The position numbers and the translations under genes were made by a program. Shown here piece by piece: positions 5,815 to 10,132 of a stretch of 10,132 bases of DNA. The notes below the pieces were generated by a model. That model was not told the origin of the DNA. It ran no database searches and saw only the letters and a program-made list of their open reading frames with translations. The stretch lies in the NCBI GenBank assembly GCA_022572865.1, contig JACZVB010000022.1, forward strand, positions 1-10,132, read 5' to 3'. Source of the stretch: Chloroflexota bacterium. Lineage in GTDB: Bacteria > Chloroflexota > Dehalococcoidia > Plut-88900. How positions within the stretch are numbered: the stretch's first letter is position 1; each line of letters begins with the position of its first letter.

Positions 5815-7225
5815 CATTCCCTTCCTATCGGCAGCGGCGCTGAGCCATCTGATACGGCAGAAGACTGTTTCGCCCGTAGAGGCTACCGAGGCTTACCTTG
5901 AGCGCATCGAGGAAGTAGACCCCAAGCTAAACAGCTACATCACCCTCTGCCCGGACCAGGCCCTGGAAGCGGCCCGTGATAGGGAGCAGGCGATTTCCCG
6001 GGGCGATGACCTCGGGCCTCTACATGGGGTCCCTGTTGCCGTCAAAGACCAGTTCTGAACCAGGGGGATACTGACCACCGGCGGCTCGACGATCCTGGCG
6101 GACTACACCCCCGACGAGGATGCGACGGTGGTGGCCAGGCTCAAGGACGCGGGGGCAATCCTGTTGGGGAAACTCAACATGAGCGAGTTCGCCACTGGAA
6201 ACAGCATTGGACATGCCTATGGAACGCCCCATAACCCGTGGGACCTGGACCGCAACCCCGGGACCTCCAGCAGCGGTTCCGGGGCCGCTACGGCGGCCTT
6301 TCTGTGCGCGACGTCGCTTGGTGAGGACACCGGGGGCTCTATTAGAGGCCCTGCCAACAACTGCGGCCTCGTAGGGCTGAGGCCCACCTGGGGCCTGGTA
6401 AGCCGCTATGGGATGCTGGGGGCCTCATGGTCCATGGATATCGCCGGGCCCATATCACGCACCGTCGAGGACTGCGCCCTCACCCTCCAGGCCATCGCCG
6501 GCTACGACCCCAAGGACCCGTACACCGCCGACATCCAGGCGTCGGACTACACCTCGGGGCTTGGTGACGATATAAAGGGCGTTAGAATCGGAGTGGTAAG
6601 AGAGGCCATGAGCGCGGCCTTTCTCGACCCTCGAGTGAGGGATTGCGTGGCCCAGGCCATAGCCCACCTGGGTGGGCTGGGGGCATCCATTGAAGAGGTT
6701 TCCATCCCCTCGCTGGAGGTGGGCGCAGTAGCTACACGGGTGATTCTAGGGGTCGAGAGCGCTGCAGTACACCGGGACTGGATCAGGACCCGGATGTCCG
6801 AGTACGAGCACAATGTCCTCATCGACCTGATCACAGGCAGCATTATGCCTGCCCAGCTGTATTACAAGGCCCAGAAGCTTAGGGAGCTGGTCCGGGTGCA
6901 GGTGTTCGAGGCCCTGGACCGGGTGGACCTGCTTGTGATGCCCACCTCATCGGAACCGGCGGCCATGATTGAGACGAAACCCGGCCTCGAGAGCAAAGAG
7001 CAGGCCCACCAGCGGGTATCGGGCCGGCGAACCTTCTCCGCGGTCTTCAACCTGGCCAGTGTCCCCGCGCTATCGGTCCCCTGTGGCTTCATCACCGTGG
7101 ATGGGGTAGACCTGCCCACGGGCCTGCAGCTGGCCGGGCGACCCTTCGACGATGGCCTTTTGCTCAAGGTCGCCCACGCCTACGAGCAGAGCACCACCTG
7201 GCATACCCGGCGTCCTCCGGTCTAG
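5801..7225 (+). pseudogene. Amidase (amidase signature family) interrupted by one in-frame TGA
   Basis: Read through its single stop, this frame encodes a 474-residue amidase-signature hydrolase that would cleave a C-N amide bond to acid plus ammonia or amine. All three catalytic residues can be seen: Lys82 in VAVKDQF, the cis-Ser at about 156 in NPGTSSSGSG and the nucleophile Ser180 in EDTGGSIRGP. The 74- and 24-residue spacings match the family (for example 75 and 24 in FAAH). The C-terminus is also canonical (GLQLAGRPFDDGLLLKVAHAYEQ). Codon 86 (6056-6058) is TGA. The frame resumes at once with TRGILTTGGSTIL, again family sequence. Unsuppressed, it gives an 85-residue fragment. An internal GTG at 6128, 7 nt after GAGGA (6116-6120), could restart a 365-residue product lacking the lysine. 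GTG 5801 follows GGAGGAG (5792-5798). The lesion may be real, a sequence error, or recoding. Substrate is unknown. Confidence 0.8.
6056..6058 (+). other. In-frame TGA inside the amidase frame
   Basis: This TGA lies between the codons for KDQF and TRGI, four codons after the catalytic lysine codon. It is one base from TGG (Trp), TGC/TGT (Cys), CGA (Arg) or GGA (Gly). Elsewhere in the window TGA ends livM, livG and the GatC-like gene normally, so general reassignment is excluded. The next codon is ACC. Confidence 0.9.
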
Positions 7226-7259
7226 CAGCCTCGACCTCAGGTGAACCGATAGGCCGGCT

Positions 7260-8414
7260 CTAACCCGACAAGTTATACAGCCGGGCGCAGTTGTCCCACA
7301 GGACTTTGCGTTTCGACTCCTCGGTCAGGGGTAGGGCCAAGAAGGTATCCGTGGCGTGAGGGTACTTGGAATCGGAGTGCGGGTAGTCGGTGGAGAATAC
7401 GAAATTATCGTCCCCTATCCAGTCCATAGCGTATTTGGCCGGCTCCTCGTCGGCATCTATGCCCACGTAACATTGCCTCTTGAAGTATTCGCTGGGCTTC
7501 ATGGATATGTACTTGGAGGCCCACCTCTGCCTCAGTTCGTAGTGTCCGTCCATTCGCCAAAGCCAGAAGGGAAGCCAGCTCGAGTTGCATTCCAGGAACG
7601 CTACCTGTAGGTCTGGAAACCGCTCCAGCACTCCACCCGTACACATACATAGACACGCGTACAACTGCTCCACCACGTGGCAGGCCACATGGCCCATGGT
7701 CCAGATCTTGTCTGGTTCGTCTAAGAACCGGTCGGTCATGGCCTGGGGCAGGCTGCACTTGAACGTCTCGTGGAAAGTGACGGCCATCCCCAGACTCTGG
7801 CATTCCTCCCAGATGGGGTAGTAGTCCGGATTGTGCCAGTTCCGGCCCTTGATAGGATTGGGGTGTAGATAGATACTCAGGAAGCCTAACTCCTTACTGG
7901 CGCGCCGCACCTCTCTAACGGCCTCCTGGATATCGGTCACCAGGATCATGGCGGCGCCTTTCATCCTTTTTGGGTCTTCTTTACAGAAATCGCTAAGCCA
8001 ATCGTTGTAGGCCCGGGACAGGGCTGTGGCGTACCCGGCGTCATCATAGTCTTTGCCCGCCACCAGCATGCCCCGGGTGGGCAGGAGCAGGGAAACATCC
8101 ACCCCCTCGATGTCCATGGCATGGAGCTGGGAGACAGGGTCAAATCCGCGTTCGATCCCCTCCCTCAGGTATCTCTCGCCCCGCTCCTTATCCAGGACCT
8201 CGTGGGCCTCCTCCTCTTCGTGGTAATCTATATCAGCGTTGGCCAGAAAGCTTAGCGGCTTCCCCTGGATGGCCGTGTTCATATCCATGGGATTCTTGCT
8301 CATCCCGACCGGGGCCCTGTCCCTGTATTCTGGGGCCAGATGTTTGAGCCACAGGTCCCAGGGCTCGTGTAGGTGCATATCGCTGTCCATCACCTTGAAT
8401 CCGTTCTTGCTCAT
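7260..8414 (-). CDS. Amidohydrolase-2 family (ACMSD-like) metal-dependent hydrolase/decarboxylase
   Basis: This 384-residue cytoplasmic TIM-barrel enzyme belongs to the amidohydrolase 2 family, whose members hydrolyse or decarboxylate cyclic and aromatic acids. Metal-site candidates are D12-M-H14-L-H16 near the N-terminus (DSDMHLHEPWDLW), H215 in VTFHETF and D343 in FSTDYPHSD. The strand-end motif ERFPDLQVAFLE has Glu275 where ACMSD has its catalytic His, a feature shared with the neighbouring paralogue. The C-terminus VLWDNCARLYNL is the usual 'N..rly.l' ending. ATG 8414 is chosen because AAAGGAG (8427-8421 on the minus strand) sits 6 nt upstream. The TTG at 8420 would directly abut that site. 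The gene converges on the amidase, with 34 bp between stops and no clear terminator. It shares a divergent promoter region with the gene at 8600. Substrate unknown. Confidence 0.9.
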   Translation of the reverse strand: MSKNGFKVMDSDMHLHEPWDLWLKHLAPEYRDRAPVGMSKNPMDMNTAIQGKPLSFLANADIDYHEEEEAHEVLDKERGERYLREGIERGFDPVSQLHAMDIEGVDVSLLLPTRGMLVAGKDYDDAGYATALSRAYNDWLSDFCKEDPKRMKGAAMILVTDIQEAVREVRRASKELGFLSIYLHPNPIKGRNWHNPDYYPIWEECQSLGMAVTFHETFKCSLPQAMTDRFLDEPDKIWTMGHVACHVVEQLYACLCMCTGGVLERFPDLQVAFLECNSSWLPFWLWRMDGHYELRQRWASKYISMKPSEYFKRQCYVGIDADEEPAKYAMDWIGDDNFVFSTDYPHSDSKYPHATDTFLALPLTEESKRKVLWDNCARLYNLSG

Positions 8415-8420
8415 GACCAA

Positions 8421-8427
8421 CTCCTTT
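8421..8427 (-). promoter_or_regulatory. Ribosome binding site fixing the ATG 8414 start
   Basis: Read on the minus strand, AAAGGAG ends 6 nt before ATG 8414. The upstream TTG at 8420 touches the site and would be unusable. Confidence 0.7.
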
Positions 8428-8587
8428 GTGAAGGCTCATCGATAGTCGCCGAAACCCGAAGATGATATAGTCAATCCGCCTCACGGCACACCTCAGGCAG
8501 CTATATCGCTCCAGTGCACCATCAAACTATCATCGACATAATACCCAGTCAAGGATTTACCGTAGAGATACCCCGGCTACGTATATG

Positions 8588-8594
8588 AAGGAGG
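8588..8594 (+). promoter_or_regulatory. Ribosome binding site fixing the GTG 8600 start
   Basis: AAGGAGG at 8588-8594 is a near-perfect Shine-Dalgarno sequence 5 nt before GTG 8600. It lies inside the first codons of the longer frame from ATG 8585, which itself has no ribosome binding site. The longer N-terminus (MKEAR) is therefore probably not translated. Confidence 0.75.
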
Positions 8595-8599
8595 CGAGA

Positions 8600-9802
8600 G
8601 TGGATTACAGAGTGGTCTCTGCCGATAGCCACATAGACCTTGACTACATGCCAGAGCGGGCCTTCGTGGATGGCGCTCCAGCCCAATGGCGGGAACGGAT
8701 GCCCCAGGTCGTGGAGATAGAGGAACGGCTGGAATGGTGGGTGGACGGTCGATACGTGGCGCCGGCCAGCCGGGGCGCCAAGCGTACGTGGGCAGTCAGG
8801 AAGGCTAAGGGTATGGTGACCCCGGAGAACCAGGCCCGGGTCGACAGGTTTGCCGCCACCGGTTTTTACGATGATGCGGAGAAGGGGCTGCCCCACCCGA
8901 CCACGGCCCATTTGAGAGTAAAAGACCAGCAGTTGGATAGCGTGGACGCCGAAGTGATGTACGGCCTCACCTTTCTGGGGTCCCCCGACGTATGGAAGCC
9001 GATCCAGGGCGGGTCTTCAGAGGTGGGTACGGGGTCCACCCTGGACCCGGACCTCACCGGGATGATATATCGGGTCTACAACGACTGGCTGGCCGATTTC
9101 TGTAAGGAACACCCCGAGAGGCTGATTGGTCTGGCCTGCCTGCCCAACCATGACCCCGAGGCTGCGGCATCTGAAGTCCGTCGGGTCGCAGCCCTCGGTC
9201 TAAAGGGGGCAGTGCTGGACGTCCAGGGGGCCGCCAAGCCCATCTACCACGACGATTGGGATGCCGTGTGGAGCGCAGCCTCCGAGTGCCACCTGCCCAT
9301 CTCCTTCCACGTGGTGGCCTGGTACCCCAGGATGCCCTCGGCCCAGGACGCCGATAAGTATCTGAGCAAATGGTGGAACCTGTATATGGTGCTGTCGCCC
9401 TTGATGGGGGCCGAGTTCTTGAACTCCATCATAATCTCGGGCGCGTGCGAGCGCTTCCCGGAATTCAAGTTCGTGCTGGGAGAGTGCGGGGCCACCTGGG
9501 TGCCGTACCTCCTGGATAGGATGGACCACGAGTGCGCAGGCTTTCCCGGCCTGGCGTTGAGCCCCAGCGACTACTGGCGGCGTCAAGGGTACACCACCTA
9601 TCAGGACGAGGGGCTCATGGGCGACCTTGTGGAATTCATCGGTGTGGACAACGTCATGTGGGGTTCCGATTACCCCCATCCCGATAGCGTATGGCCCGAC
9701 TCGCAACAGGTCATCGAGAGCAACTTGAAGAAGGTGAAGAACGAGGCCGTCCGACGCAAGCTCGTCTGCGACAATGTCTCTAGGCTGTACGGGCTCAAGT
9801 AA
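8600..9802 (+). CDS. Amidohydrolase-2 family metal-dependent hydrolase/decarboxylase (second, divergent paralogue)
   Basis: This 400-residue TIM-barrel protein belongs to the same family as the minus-strand gene at 7260-8414. Metal-site candidates are D9-S-H11-I-D13 (SADSHIDLDY), H237 in ISFHVV and D357 in MWGSDYPHPD. ACERFPEFKFVLGECG (281-296) followed by TWVPYLLDRMD (299-309) aligns with the other gene and again has Glu (295) at the ACMSD histidine position. The most similar stretch is YNDWLADFCKEHPER (160-174), against YNDWLSDFCKEDPKR in the other protein. It differs in having HxD rather than HxH at the first metal motif. It also has a long charged, Trp-containing region at about 35-105, so the substrates are probably different. 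The C-terminus DNVSRLYGL is typical. The start is GTG 8600, with ATG 8585 as the alternative (405 residues). No strong terminator follows. Confidence 0.9.
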   Translation: MDYRVVSADSHIDLDYMPERAFVDGAPAQWRERMPQVVEIEERLEWWVDGRYVAPASRGAKRTWAVRKAKGMVTPENQARVDRFAATGFYDDAEKGLPHPTTAHLRVKDQQLDSVDAEVMYGLTFLGSPDVWKPIQGGSSEVGTGSTLDPDLTGMIYRVYNDWLADFCKEHPERLIGLACLPNHDPEAAASEVRRVAALGLKGAVLDVQGAAKPIYHDDWDAVWSAASECHLPISFHVVAWYPRMPSAQDADKYLSKWWNLYMVLSPLMGAEFLNSIIISGACERFPEFKFVLGECGATWVPYLLDRMDHECAGFPGLALSPSDYWRRQGYTTYQDEGLMGDLVEFIGVDNVMWGSDYPHPDSVWPDSQQVIESNLKKVKNEAVRRKLVCDNVSRLYGLK

Positions 9803-10064
9803 GGGAGTCCACGCGCAAAAACCTTTATGCGAATAGCCACAGCGGCATTGATAGCGCCTCTGCAAGGGCCTGAGAAACGCTGTGCCGATGTAGCCTCGTC
9901 CCCGTCCGCCCCTGCTCGTAATCTGGTTGTATTAGCTCCTTCTACCTGCCAGCAAATCCCTCGCGAGCTGACTTAAGCCTGCCGATTTTGACCTTCCGGC
10001 ACTGTCGCCTGCTTACCTGCCCGCTTCAGGCAACGTTCCGGAATCTCCCCTTCTTCAAACTTTC

Positions 10065-10094
10065 TTAAACATCTATCGGTATAGTCGTTATATT
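10065..10094 (+). promoter_or_regulatory. Candidate promoter for a gene beyond the right edge
   Basis: TTAAAC (10065-10070) and TATATT (10089-10094) are separated by 18 bp, in the most AT-rich part of the tail. A small CCCG/CGGG hairpin (10097-10110) follows, and then a strong purine tract at 10114-10124. Confidence 0.35.
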
Positions 10095-10113
10095 CACCCG
10101 AGAAAACGGGGCT

Positions 10114-10124
10114 GGAAAGGAAGG
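10114..10124 (+). promoter_or_regulatory. Ribosome binding site of a gene starting just past the window
   Basis: GGAAAGGAAGG at 10114-10124 is a strong Shine-Dalgarno-like tract, and the window ends 8 nt later without a usable start. The GTG at 10124 is followed at once by TAA. A start codon at about 10133 would have normal spacing. Confidence 0.4.
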
Positions 10125-10132
10125 TGTAAGGT

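Larger units (their letters stand above)
8415..8599. promoter_or_regulatory. Divergent promoter region between the two amidohydrolase genes
   Basis: These 185 bp must contain the promoters of both divergent genes. AT-rich hexamers that could be -10 boxes are TATATC near 8502-8507 and CATAAT near 8537-8542. On the minus strand TTGACT (8474-8469) resembles a -35 box, but no matching -10 follows at the right distance. Variants of GATAGT or its complement recur (8441-8446, GATATAGTC at 8464-8472, ACTATC at 8527-8532) and could be half-sites for a shared regulator. This is suggestive only. Confidence 0.4.
9803..10132. other. 330-bp region without a convincing gene at the right edge
   Basis: I see no coding frame with family resemblance here. 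The long minus-strand frame reaching 9865 is the shadow of the amidohydrolase gene. Short palindromes occur (CTCGCGAG at 9960-9967, TTCCGGAA at 10036-10043), and there is a weak GCCTG/CAGGC hairpin at 10007-10031. The right end carries promoter- and ribosome-binding-site-like sequence listed separately. Confidence 0.6.

Noticed and set aside
6056..6100. Selenocysteine insertion element after the amidase TGA
   Set aside because: Only a 5-bp CCAGG/CCTGG pairing (6060-6064 with 6094-6098) could be drawn, with a 29-nt loop. No compact bacterial-type SECIS with a proper apical loop is visible. Selenocysteine is not excluded but is not supported.
9811..9831. Terminator after the second amidohydrolase gene
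   Set aside because: Only a short mismatched CGCA/TGCG pairing with almost no loop can be drawn, and no T-tract follows.
9200..9865. 221-residue minus-strand open frame
   Set aside because: It lies antisense to a well-supported amidohydrolase gene. Its translation shows no family motif and is a by-product of high G+C.
1..10132. General reassignment of TGA to an amino acid
   Set aside because: livM, livG and the GatC-like gene all end normally at TGA, at the expected protein lengths and with following genes correctly spaced.
1..10132. CRISPR arrays, tRNA or rRNA genes, insertion sequences, attachment sites
   Set aside because: I saw no regularly spaced direct repeats, cloverleaf-like sequence, transposase reading frame or flanking inverted repeats anywhere in the window.

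Overview
The window is a high-GC bacterial segment (roughly 60% G+C by eye, not counted) that reads as a small nutrient-uptake and catabolism cluster. It holds a complete Liv-type ABC importer (binding protein, two permeases, two ATPases), then a GatC/AtzG-like small subunit with an amidase, then two amidohydrolase-2-family metal-dependent enzymes. Several genes start with GTG or TTG behind clear purine-rich ribosome binding sites. The organism cannot be named from this sequence. An uncultivated Chloroflexota lineage (Dehalococcoidia/SAR202-like) is a weak guess from the general flavour of the proteins.

Layout. Bases 2-964 hold the 3' part of a periplasmic-binding-protein gene whose start lies left of the window. 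A 414-bp gap follows, with a very strong stem-loop at 1041-1082. Then come livH (1379-2767), livM (2771-3826), livG (3823-4584) and livF (4606-5478), so tightly packed that they must be one transcription unit. After 132 bp come a 67-residue GatC/AtzG-like gene (5611-5814) and an overlapping amidase reading frame (5801-7225). The amidase frame carries one in-frame TGA at 6056-6058 but is otherwise intact. An amidohydrolase on the minus strand (8414-7260) converges on the amidase, with 34 bp between the stops. A second, distantly related amidohydrolase (8600-9802) diverges from the first across a 185-bp shared promoter region. The last 330 bp hold no convincing gene. They end in a possible promoter and a strong ribosome binding site, so another gene probably starts just beyond the right edge.

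How the genes may work together (inference). The binding protein and LivHMGF would import a small, probably amino-acid- or amide-like solute. The amidase and its small subunit would hydrolyse an amide bond. The amidohydrolases could act further along, by hydrolysis or decarboxylation. The substrate cannot be read from the sequence.

Most notable points. (1) The LivH permease is 462 residues instead of about 300. Its extra length is largely explained by a 62-residue, two-helix unit present three times in tandem. (2) The amidase has an isolated TGA four codons after its catalytic lysine codon. This is a fresh nonsense mutation, a sequence error or a recoded codon. (3) LivF carries unusual low-complexity tails at both ends.
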